Notes under the pieces: model-generated
Told to the model about the DNA's origin: nothing
Databases searched by the model: none
Seen by the model: only the letters and a program-made list of their open reading frames with translations
Made by a program: the position numbers and the translations under genes
Part shown: positions 34,901-42,473 of the stretch, in pieces
How the letters are laid out: every line of letters begins with the position of its first letter
How positions within the stretch are numbered: the first letter of the stretch is position 1
Assembly (NCBI GenBank): GCA_016288005.1
Contig: JAEEXY010000014.1
Span: forward strand, 1 to 52,943
Source: Lachnospiraceae bacterium
GTDB taxonomy: Bacteria > Bacillota > Clostridia > Lachnospirales > Lachnospiraceae
Length of the DNA stretch: 52,943 nucleotides
Direction of reading: 5' to 3'

Positions 34901-36934
34901 CTTGCCTGTTACCTGAGGCTGAAGGCTGATGTTCTCGAGCTCAAGATCGTTGATCAGTTCGCGGTCGATGATGAGCTTGTCGCCCTTCTTTAATACGACG
35001 CCGTTGCCTTCGTTGATGTAGTATCTGTTGCGGATCTTGGCTTTGCTTGCCTTTTCAAGCTTGAAGCCGACCTCGGGCTGAGCCGCGGGGATAGCCAGAT
35101 CACAGCCGCTCTCAACGAAGATATTGTCCTTGTTGAGCTTTACGTAACCACTGATGGTTCCGCTCAGATCACCTACTGCATATTCCTGTCCTACAGGATT
35201 TGCGTTGGGATCGATCTCGGTCGATGCAGCCTTGACATCGGTAAGGAAATATACATTCTTAAAGGTTACCCATGCGCCGCGAGGTACAATGTCAGCCCCA
35301 TTATCTTTGATCCTTATGGAATATATCTTTCCGTCTTCATAGTTTGCCGGAACACTGTATACCGCTAGACCGTCTTTGATCTCATCGACAGAGAGCTCGG
35401 CAATGTCTTCATATCCGCCGTCTGCAACGATCTGAGGCCAGAAATGAAGCATGGAAAGATCGAAGTCTCCGGACGCTTCATACTCGATGACAAACTTGTC
35501 GCCCTCTGCTATGCCAGCTCCGTCTTTTTCGTTCACATAGAACCTGTTTCTAATCTTGCTTCCGTCAGCTGTCTTTTCAAACTTTACACCGCCTTCGGGC
35601 TGCTCTGCCGCAGGATTCATATCGGGCTGACCCGATTCCATGATCATATTGGTCGTATCAGCCTTAACGATACCGCTGATGGTACCTTCGATCTTGCCGA
35701 CCTTTTTCTTAGCGCCGACCACAAAGCCTTCTGCAGGATCTACAGGATCTACAGGATCTACGGGATCGACGGGCTCGGTTACTTCCTCGATATCGGTCAG
35801 GAAATAAGCGTTCTTGATCGTTAATGTTGTGCCTTCGGTATAATTAACACTGTCACCCTTGAGGCGTACATTATACAGATCGCTCGATTCTGTTTTAGCC
35901 GCCACGGAGAATACAGCTGCGCCGTCGCTTTCGTTCAGAACGCTGAATTCAAAGTCGTTGTCCCATCCGCCTTCAGCCTTCGTTCCCTGAATGGTCAACT
36001 GTGAGAAGCTAAAATTACCTGTTGACTCGTATTCGATCACAAAACGAATGTCGGAGCTGATCGATACTGCAGCACCGGTAGCTGCTTCGGCAGTGGTGAA
36101 ATTTTTGATCCTGTTCCTGATACTGCCGCTTCCGGGATAAGCAAAGCGCACACCGTCTTCAGGCTGCTCTTCGGCATATTTGAAATTACCGCTTTCTACA
36201 TAGTAGTTATCCTTATCAGGCTCCGAGAAAGCCACTACTGTGCCGCGGATCTTGCCGGCAGTCCTCTTCTCTTGGAGCTGAATGCCTTCGTAAACAGGAG
36301 GGTTCTCTGCGGGTGCCGACTTAAGGTCGCTCACAAAGTAAGCCTTTTTGATGGTCAGTGTGGAACCGTCGGGGAACTTACCTGCGTCTGCCTTGATACG
36401 GATGTCATACAGCTTATCTTCCGCGTCGGAACTTGCTGAAACAGTATATACAGCAACGCCGTTGGAAATGCCGATGCTGCTGAACTTATTCTTTACCGTC
36501 CAGCCGTTTGCGGAGTTTGTTCCTTCAAGGCTGAGCTTTGTGAGGTCGAAATCAGCCGATGCTTCATACTCAAGGTAGAACTGAGTACCTTCGGTGATCA
36601 CAACGCCCTCACCGCCGTTAAAGTTCTGGATCCTGTCTCTTACCTTACCGCCATGGCCGTTAGCGGAGTTCACAACCAGCTTAACGCCGTCTTCGGGCTG
36701 CTCTTCGGCAAAGATAAGATCTGTATCATTATCTTCCAGTTTGATATTTGCGGGGATCATCTCCGCAACGCCGCTTACTGTACCGATCAGGCCGCCGGGC
36801 AGATCTATCTCCTGTCCGACCGCTGCAGCGGTTTCAGCCGCGTTTGCCTTGACATTGCTGTAAGGGACGCCCGGAAGGAGCATCGCCACTGCAAGTATCA
36901 GGGCAATAAACCTTTTAATATTACCTCTTTTCAT
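32000..36934 (-). CDS. Giant secreted calcineurin-like phosphatase with four N-terminal modules and a Big_2 domain
   Basis: A 1644-residue secreted protein; ATG 36934 follows AAGGAG and gives a signal peptide (MKRGNIKRFIALILAVAMLL). Four modules of about 170 residues follow (about 35-215, 220-385, 402-580, 580-750), each with a GTxxG/GTVV start and an RxR(I/F/Y) motif (VRDRIQNF, IRNRIKNF, IRNRFYVNE, IRNRYYINE). A purple-acid-phosphatase-like N-domain (about 750-875) leads to a metallophosphoesterase (about 880-1160) with TDPQ, GDITN, GNHD, THAGM and GHDHAYTRT; the first motif is DxQ rather than DxH. A Big-type domain, an acidic Gly/Pro linker and a C-terminal Big_2 domain (last 85 residues) follow. 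No LPXTG is seen. Surface phosphate scavenging is inferred. Confidence 0.85.
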   Translation of the reverse strand: MKRGNIKRFIALILAVAMLLPGVPYSNVKANAAETAAAVGQEIDLPGGLIGTVSGVAEMIPANIKLEDNDTDLIFAEEQPEDGVKLVVNSANGHGGKVRDRIQNFNGGEGVVITEGTQFYLEYEASADFDLTKLSLEGTNSANGWTVKNKFSSIGISNGVAVYTVSASSDAEDKLYDIRIKADAGKFPDGSTLTIKKAYFVSDLKSAPAENPPVYEGIQLQEKRTAGKIRGTVVAFSEPDKDNYYVESGNFKYAEEQPEDGVRFAYPGSGSIRNRIKNFTTAEAATGAAVSISSDIRFVIEYESTGNFSFSQLTIQGTKAEGGWDNDFEFSVLNESDGAAVFSVAAKTESSDLYNVRLKGDSVNYTEGTTLTIKNAYFLTDIEEVTEPVDPVDPVDPVDPAEGFVVGAKKKVGKIEGTISGIVKADTTNMIMESGQPDMNPAAEQPEGGVKFEKTADGSKIRNRFYVNEKDGAGIAEGDKFVIEYEASGDFDLSMLHFWPQIVADGGYEDIAELSVDEIKDGLAVYSVPANYEDGKIYSIRIKDNGADIVPRGAWVTFKNVYFLTDVKAASTEIDPNANPVGQEYAVGDLSGTISGYVKLNKDNIFVESGCDLAIPAAQPEVGFKLEKASKAKIRNRYYINEGNGVVLKKGDKLIIDRELINDLELENISLQPQVTGKDAFEDTPYLTYVNTIDNKAIFNIPDSLEGQTLYALRGKANAEDAENVYVTQGSAIIIKGMYILTDVVDNSEPAKPACPYEISANVQGIAVTYYNDIFSRGVAWRTSNNEATDSVLQVINKNDVEDISEFWWDTDKVVTIPDYFCKSFTNSSKDATVYTCHKAHIENLLDKNVYYYRVGSETSGWSRPGTMTIDSELDDFTFIHVTDPQATSESEYRQFENLLREAYKKLGKTGSAHVGTIDTGDITNECHDGKVFIDEFNMSQDFDADDLMNTVIVPVAGNHDVTEDIFWSMYDIDFQDYCTDGKHNTHRTGACYSYQVGNVFLLGSNSNESGNLDSHPANGEYDSKADYHEQYNWIVSQLEKAAQLREEGKIKWIVYLTHAGMMSVGYHTMDGGSRCLRANITPLLAKYKVDLVLQGHDHAYTRTVPYYYGKDLNGQQFSGYQSNERETFKGHGDVSYDNPFTPEIEYEGDRIWNVEPEGTHYITINYGGTKSLEISKDNAEARYQMPDQCILDGLAVSPINGIECGLKYAKQFFALIRFSGDVMTYDTYCFSGGKSDLFDTFTVIKDGNHEPDLDKKPVEFTGVYVESKEYDGKAARLEADDILAVIPGTEEEEIQFTDYDKIVYTVTGTLANGSQYYRTDKLPKEIGNYTLHITLSNASAFFKGETTIDFSITAKSAPIIISNKDYIGGLTAGTLPVGGRIEFEEIDVPVAPGGTGTVPIIIPPIVDDDEEPGDSGNTPGQVDIDNPGTPEGTPSEQVDIDNPETPEGAAAEAEEIEAEYFSKDKEFTGKKLTGFDVEVEDVKSGEPKTVKVKVSSKKIGKAGRTLYLYKVDRENKKLLETVDTEIRVDADGYVEFTAYAEGEYVLVSKKASSKTVITLDDQISVKEKVSVKAGKTKKKAMGLVLPPELKGTKVTYSSSDKKIVKISKKGTVTAVKKGKAKITVKVTLPDGTVKKFETTVTVK
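35734..35769. repeat. Four tandem 9-bp units encoding Val-Asp-Pro repeats
   Basis: The plus strand reads CAGGATCTA three times and then CGGGATCGA, giving VDPVDPVDPVDP on the coding strand. It forms the linker between modules 2 and 3 of the phosphatase. The nearly identical first three copies suggest recent slippage, so the copy number may vary between strains. Confidence 0.8.
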
Positions 36935-36947
36935 GTTTGTCTCCTTA

Positions 36948-39900
36948 TCAGTTAATCTTTCTGTCAAGTACTACATAGGTTCCTGCCCTGTTAACCGTGA
37001 ATGAGAGCTTTCCGCTGCCGTCCGTCGATGCTGAAACATCAACTTCTGCAAGGCTGTTGTCATTCTTGTTGTAACGGTATACGTAAACCGTGGTGCCGGG
37101 CGTGATCGTCGACTGCCAGATCGTAACCTTTGAAGGCTTCTTTGCCGTGAACAGGAGTCCGTCGGCATCGCCGGTCAGTAATCTGAGATCTTCGTCAACC
37201 GTGTCCTTGGTGAACTCGGAGAGTCCGACCGTGATGTAGTAGAGACCGTATCTGAGATCCTTGTTGCCGCCTTCCATCGCAAGATGTACTGCAGGCTTCA
37301 TGGTATCGGGATCAAGGATCGCAACCGCTACCGTGTAAATGCCGTTTGCCAGATCGTCAGGAATAGCTACCGAAGCAGACATGGAGATCGAATCTCCGGG
37401 CATCCACTTTCTGATATCATCCTTTGTAACGGCTCTGGCTGCTACATTGCCGTTCACATCGAGGAGCGAAACCTCTACGGGCCAGCTGTAGTAGAAAGGA
37501 GCAACACCTGTATTTCTCCAGTTAAGTCTTACTTTAAGCTTTCCGCCGGCCGCAACCGAAGGAGTATAGCTCGCGCTCTTGACGCTTAAGCGGTAACCCA
37601 TGATCCTCTGGAGATAATGGATATTTGCTTCATAAGTGTAAGCATCGAAATCACCGTCCAGAAGATCGCAGGGCGAGCAGGGGCCGAGCCACGAAGTATG
37701 GCTGTCCTTGATGAATGAGATCGTATCCATGATGGAATCGTCATCAACAGCTCTTAAAACATCTCCGTGAGAGAACTCACCGCCGGAGTAATTCGTCTTC
37801 CAGAAATCGGGCATCCTCGAGTCTGCCACGTCGGTAGGCTTGGGATTGATCATGTTGTTGGTGTTGCCGTTCTCGATAGCACCGAGGAACATATCCGTGC
37901 CCTCGGGATCTCCGAACATATCGTTGAAGAGTCCGAATCCGTTCTTGGCTGCGAAAGGATAAGGATAGCGGATACCGATCTTAACCGTCTTGAAGTGATC
38001 GGTATATGCCTTTGCGTACAGACCTGCGGTCTCGGGATCCGGGAACTCACCGGAACCGAAATTGTACTCGGTAAACGAGCCTGCCTCAGGCCAGGTGTGG
38101 AACTCGCCCCAGTGTCCTAAGGAACCTACCTGCGCGAAGCCTGTGATCGAACCGTCGTCAAACTTTGCAGCGAATGCTTCGATCATCTTGTCATGACGGT
38201 CGATGAGCATCTCTGAATAATAGTTGGGTGAGAAGCCGGCTCCGCCGAGGACGTCTGCGCTCGGCCAGTTGTAGAAGGTACCTGCGTTCTCATACTTCCC
38301 TGCAAGTACTTCGTTGCACAGATCTGCTACCAGCCATGCGGGGATATCCGCGCGGTAGTTTCCGGTCGCGAAGAGCTCTTTGATCTTGCGCTCGGTAACA
38401 ACACCGTTCTCTGTCAGGTTATTCTTTGCGATGAATGCCTTGTCGACAACCTCGCCGTAAGTAACCTTTCTCTTTGAACCCGTAAGAGGTTCGGGAGTAT
38501 CCATAACGAATCTGAAGTTAACTCTTACGCCGTTTTCCTTCCAGTATTCGAGCTGATACTTATCATCAACGTATGACCAGTCGAATACGCCTTTTACGGT
38601 CTCGATGTCATCCCATGTTACGGGGAAGTAGGTCAGGTTGAAGTCATAACCAATATTGGGAATGTCGTTTGCGCTTACGTTAGCCCATGCCGTCCATCCC
38701 TTGTAAGGGTTGTTGTATACGTCAAAGTTCTCGTAAGGATATACATAGCCGTCAGCGTAGTACATATCAACTTCGCCGGCAACGTTCATGTAGCGCTTCG
38801 AAGGAACCTTGACCGTCTTGTCCTTTGCCAGTGCCGCGATCTTGATGTTCTCGGGGCTGCCGATATCCTCCAGATAGAGTCTCATCTCGATCGAGTCTTT
38901 TCCGTAAGTGATGTCGGCCGACTTGATCTTATTGCCGATCCTGTTCTTCGACTTAACGGTGTAGAGATTGCCGTTCATTACAACGTAATCGGCGTTTGCA
39001 AAACCGAAGTAGCTGTAACCGGTGCTGTCGTTTACATTGATAACGAATCTTGTCTTTGTATCAAGATCTCCGTTCTCCGAAAGGAGCATCGTGTAGAGCT
39101 TGTACTGTGACTTTGTTGCGTAGAGATTGTATACATTCTCCTCAGCGGTGTTGGTAACAACGTTGGGGATAGCGTTCCAGTCGGCGAACTTGCCGTCGAT
39201 GGTGATATCGAAGCTCGTGCCGTACTTGGGTACGCGTGAATAGCGTGTGCCTTCTCCGAACGCCTTTGTAACGCCGGGGAATGTGGTCCTTACCGTAGCG
39301 TCTCTCTGTACCGATACAAGAATGTCATCGATAGCCAGTGAGGAAACGGCAGCCATCTTCGCGATGGGAACCCTGAACTCCATGCAGAATCTGTTGGTGC
39401 CTTCGATCTGCTTTGTAACCTTCCAGTCAAGATTGTCGCCGCAGCCGCCTGCCGAATGTGAGAATCCGAAGCCTGCTCCGTTGCCTGTCTTATAAGAGAA
39501 CTCCTGGTTTGTGATGTACCAGTCCTGAAGAAGGAAGTCGCCGCCTGCCTCAGTATAGATTTCCTTGTATGCGTAACCCGTGGAAGGATTGCCGTCAGAG
39601 TCGATATAAAGGTTTGTCGAATATGAATGGTCGCTCTCGATCTCGCTCGCATCTACGTCAACATAAGTCATAACGTAGAGATAATCCTTTGTGCGTGCCG
39701 CCCAGATATCGCCCATCGAGCCTGTACCTACGCCGACCTTGAACTCATCGGTCCATTCGGAAGGATCGCCGTCAGCGGTGATCGCGGGTCCGTTGCCTGC
39801 CAGAGGCGTGGTAACCGTAAGCAGCTCAGTCTCGATATTGGGAAGAAGCGCGCCGGCGCCGTCATCGCAGGCCACTCCGAACTTTTCGGCACCGCCCGCG

Positions 39901-42155
39901 AATACGGAGAGCGGGATCTTTGCCTCAAAGCCTGTTACGGCAAGAGCAACCTCAGCCTTAGCGCCGGTAGTCTCAAAGCTGCCATTGTTGTATGCGTAGA
40001 TGTTGCCCTGGAAATCGATCATGAACGCCATATCGGAAGCATTCGACCAGTTCGCGCTCATGTCCTTGCCTGCCGTGATGCCGTCGCTGATGTAGAACTT
40101 AACGGCTGTGGTAAGGCTGTTGGCTGCGGCAAATACATAGAGATACCCGGAATCGGCCGCTGCCCTTAACTGTGTAAGATTAGGGATCGGGTTTGCGGTG
40201 GAATAGTTAACCGCGAACCACTCTCCGTTGTGTCCGTTGAAGATATCTTCGGTGATCTTGGTACCTACCGAAGCGTTGACTACGATCGCGAATGTTCCGA
40301 AATCGTAGCGATCGCCGCTCTTAACCTTTACATAGATCCTGTACTCGCCGGGAGCAAGTACCTTTGCGTCAACGATCAGCTTGTCGCCTTCGATCCTGAA
40401 CTTGGAATTGTCGGGACCGTACTGGCTGCTGAACGCGAATGCGTAAACATAGTTCTCGCCGTCGCCGCCTTCTGCGGAGAAGGTACCGATAACGCCGTCC
40501 TTGGTTGCCTGCTCTGTCAGGGAGTAGATCTCAGGCATGGTCAGGGCAAACTTATCGATGTAGGGCTGTGTCGAGTTGATCTTAGCTTCATCGATCGCAA
40601 GCGCGTCAACGGTTCCGGCTCCGGGGTAAGAAGCAACTGTGGACCAGTTCTCGTTTACAAGCTCGATTCTGAAAGGAAGCTTGTCACCGGTAAATCCGAT
40701 GGCTGCCTTAGAAAGCTTAACCTCTACGGTAGCGCCGTCCTTTGACTTCGCGACGGTAGCCTGTCCGATCTTGGTATCGGGCCATTCGCCGGCGTCACTC
40801 TCATAAATGCTGGTTCCTTCAAGAAGGTGGTTGAAGCCGCCGCCGTTCTGGAAACCTGTCTCCGCATTCTGATCGCTGTCCATGAAGATATGGATGGTCG
40901 CCCACTTCTTGACATCGTTTACATTGAACAGGAAGTAAACATTCTCATCGTCGAAGCATGCCGCAACCCTGTCGAAGATACCCTCGGGAGCATCAAGGAT
41001 GCTGCTGATGTCTCTCCAGTCGGAGTTGTTGCCGTCGATGTTGAAGTTCTCTCCCTCGGGGATGATGGTCGCTGAACCGGAATCAGCCTCGCCGGTGAAA
41101 TCGATGCCCCTGAAGAATACGTGTGTATCATCGGGGATACTCTTTGTCAGGTCGTTTGAGTAAGCTCTGATGGTCTTTGCAACACCCGAAAGACCCGTAG
41201 GGATCGTAAGCGTTATCAGACCGTCACAGTCATTCGTAAAGCCATCCAGTGAGCAGAGCTCCTTTCTGCCTTCGCTGCCTACCTGATCGTAGAAATAGAA
41301 CTTAAACTGATCGAAATTGATCTCTTTATCGCTCGAATAGCTGATAATGAGCTTTTCTGCCTTTGCAAGATCAACGCCCTCTCCGAGGTTGATCCAGAAT
41401 CTGGTCTTCGATCCGCCGTAAGCCTTTACGAAATGAACCGCAAGACCCTTTTCGGTAACTTCCTGGGAAATATACTCTGCGCCGATATACGCACCGTCAG
41501 AGCCGTTATTTGTAAATGCATTGCCGTCCCAGCCGCCTATAGCTCCGATGGCTGCCTTGTATGCGGGAACGATCGAGCCGGTCTTATACACATATGTCCA
41601 GCCGCCGTCAAGCATGGCAAAGCTGAGCTTATCGCTGTCGCCGATAACGGAAAGGCTGAATCTGGCCTCTACGAAAGAACCGTCCTCCGACGCAACAAAA
41701 GCAAAACCGGGATCGACTGCATCTTCAAATGCCCAGTCATCCGGAACTGTGTTCTTATAGAGCTTTGAATCGCCGAGTACGCAGTAATCCGCGCCGTTGT
41801 AATCATTGTATCCCGTAGCTGTATCGCCGTCGGAATTGATGCCCATATACCACGCGGGTGCCGCTGCGGGCGTATCTGCGGTCTTAGCCGCGATATAGAG
41901 ATAATCCGCAGTCTTAACCGCTTTGATATAAGCAAATGTGGCAGGTGCGTCTGCCATGTTCGAAATAAGTCCCCACTCATCGGGCTTGCCGTCGACGTCG
42001 ATCCACAGTTCGTCGGCAACGGTCGCGGGGGCCTCTGCCTCAGTGTCAGCGTCAGCTTTTGTCCGCTGCACATCAGCGCTCGCGAAGCATCCCAGTATCA
42101 TGGCAAACGCCAGGACAACAGAGATAAGCTTTTTGAATTGATACCTTTTTCTCAT
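36948..42155 (-). CDS. Giant secreted protein with CBM9-like domains and a DUF4832 glycosidase-like domain
   Basis: A 1735-residue secreted protein; AAAGGAGGAACGT precedes the ATG and the N-terminus is a signal peptide. About five CBM9/DOMON-like modules are recognisable by the IDGxxxDW pattern and DSDGxxxTGY loops (near 45-175, 370-500, 632-760, 775-960, 980-1100). One module at about 225-360 resembles those of the neighbouring phosphatase (TRFWINLGEGVDL, KLIISYSS). A cadherin-like segment lies near 530-630. From about 1150 NPYKGW begins a DUF4832-type TIM-barrel region (GSLGHWGEFHTWPEAGS), which ends in a beta-sandwich near 1640. Carbohydrate binding is likely; the reaction is unknown. It lies 13 nt before the phosphatase gene, so the two are cotranscribed. 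Confidence 0.8.
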   Translation of the reverse strand: MRKRYQFKKLISVVLAFAMILGCFASADVQRTKADADTEAEAPATVADELWIDVDGKPDEWGLISNMADAPATFAYIKAVKTADYLYIAAKTADTPAAAPAWYMGINSDGDTATGYNDYNGADYCVLGDSKLYKNTVPDDWAFEDAVDPGFAFVASEDGSFVEARFSLSVIGDSDKLSFAMLDGGWTYVYKTGSIVPAYKAAIGAIGGWDGNAFTNNGSDGAYIGAEYISQEVTEKGLAVHFVKAYGGSKTRFWINLGEGVDLAKAEKLIISYSSDKEINFDQFKFYFYDQVGSEGRKELCSLDGFTNDCDGLITLTIPTGLSGVAKTIRAYSNDLTKSIPDDTHVFFRGIDFTGEADSGSATIIPEGENFNIDGNNSDWRDISSILDAPEGIFDRVAACFDDENVYFLFNVNDVKKWATIHIFMDSDQNAETGFQNGGGFNHLLEGTSIYESDAGEWPDTKIGQATVAKSKDGATVEVKLSKAAIGFTGDKLPFRIELVNENWSTVASYPGAGTVDALAIDEAKINSTQPYIDKFALTMPEIYSLTEQATKDGVIGTFSAEGGDGENYVYAFAFSSQYGPDNSKFRIEGDKLIVDAKVLAPGEYRIYVKVKSGDRYDFGTFAIVVNASVGTKITEDIFNGHNGEWFAVNYSTANPIPNLTQLRAAADSGYLYVFAAANSLTTAVKFYISDGITAGKDMSANWSNASDMAFMIDFQGNIYAYNNGSFETTGAKAEVALAVTGFEAKIPLSVFAGGAEKFGVACDDGAGALLPNIETELLTVTTPLAGNGPAITADGDPSEWTDEFKVGVGTGSMGDIWAARTKDYLYVMTYVDVDASEIESDHSYSTNLYIDSDGNPSTGYAYKEIYTEAGGDFLLQDWYITNQEFSYKTGNGAGFGFSHSAGGCGDNLDWKVTKQIEGTNRFCMEFRVPIAKMAAVSSLAIDDILVSVQRDATVRTTFPGVTKAFGEGTRYSRVPKYGTSFDITIDGKFADWNAIPNVVTNTAEENVYNLYATKSQYKLYTMLLSENGDLDTKTRFVINVNDSTGYSYFGFANADYVVMNGNLYTVKSKNRIGNKIKSADITYGKDSIEMRLYLEDIGSPENIKIAALAKDKTVKVPSKRYMNVAGEVDMYYADGYVYPYENFDVYNNPYKGWTAWANVSANDIPNIGYDFNLTYFPVTWDDIETVKGVFDWSYVDDKYQLEYWKENGVRVNFRFVMDTPEPLTGSKRKVTYGEVVDKAFIAKNNLTENGVVTERKIKELFATGNYRADIPAWLVADLCNEVLAGKYENAGTFYNWPSADVLGGAGFSPNYYSEMLIDRHDKMIEAFAAKFDDGSITGFAQVGSLGHWGEFHTWPEAGSFTEYNFGSGEFPDPETAGLYAKAYTDHFKTVKIGIRYPYPFAAKNGFGLFNDMFGDPEGTDMFLGAIENGNTNNMINPKPTDVADSRMPDFWKTNYSGGEFSHGDVLRAVDDDSIMDTISFIKDSHTSWLGPCSPCDLLDGDFDAYTYEANIHYLQRIMGYRLSVKSASYTPSVAAGGKLKVRLNWRNTGVAPFYYSWPVEVSLLDVNGNVAARAVTKDDIRKWMPGDSISMSASVAIPDDLANGIYTVAVAILDPDTMKPAVHLAMEGGNKDLRYGLYYITVGLSEFTKDTVDEDLRLLTGDADGLLFTAKKPSKVTIWQSTITPGTTVYVYRYNKNDNSLAEVDVSASTDGSGKLSFTVNRAGTYVVLDRKIN

Positions 42156-42271
42156 ACGTTCCTCCTTTGGGTTAAAAATTTCTCCCCTTTATTACTACCC
42201 ATACTCTAGCATGTTTTCGTTTTTCACTCGATTCAAAATATCAACTATTTATTCTAAATTTCCACGATTTG

Positions 42272-42303
42272 TTTCCTAAACAATACTCCGATTTCCTAAA
42301 CCA
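42272..42303. promoter_or_regulatory. Two direct repeats 20 bp apart, possible AraC-type operator
   Basis: TTTCCTAAACAA (42272-42283) and TTTCCTAAACCA (42292-42303) are direct repeats spaced 20 bp from start to start, two helical turns. AraC-family activators often bind such half-site pairs. They lie about 70-100 bp upstream of the likely start of the DUF4832 transcript. Confidence 0.5.
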
Positions 42304-42420
42304 TTTCACATTATGTTTCGTTAACACTCTGAAATCCCGTGATTCTCACAAAACGCGTATTTAATTCACATACTCAAAAAACGCACAAAAAATACACATC
42401 ATAACAGATGTGTATAATGC

Positions 42421-42453
42421 AAAATCGGGCAGAGAATGAAATCTCTGCCCGAT
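42421..42453 (-). terminator. Hairpin terminator after the fibronectin-III protein gene
   Basis: ATCGGGCAGAGA-ATGAAA-TCTCTGCCCGAT is a perfect 12-bp stem 20 nt after the gene. The minus strand continues TTTTGC, a short T tract, so termination is likely but not certain. Confidence 0.7.
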
Positions 42454-42473
42454 ATTTCTCAATAAAAACATTT

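Larger units (their letters stand above)
42156..42473. other. AT-rich intergenic region upstream of the DUF4832 gene
   Basis: This 318-nt stretch holds the hairpin after the fibronectin gene, two direct repeats (see below) and, on the minus strand, a possible extended -10 box TGCTAGAGT (about 42211-42203) without a clear -35 box. That pattern would fit an activator-dependent promoter for the 5.2-kb DUF4832 gene. No ORF or RNA gene is visible. Confidence 0.5.

Noticed and set aside
42405-42420. Plus-strand TGTGTATAATG as an extended -10 promoter
   Set aside because: No -35 box or downstream plus-strand gene. The sequence runs straight into a terminator hairpin.
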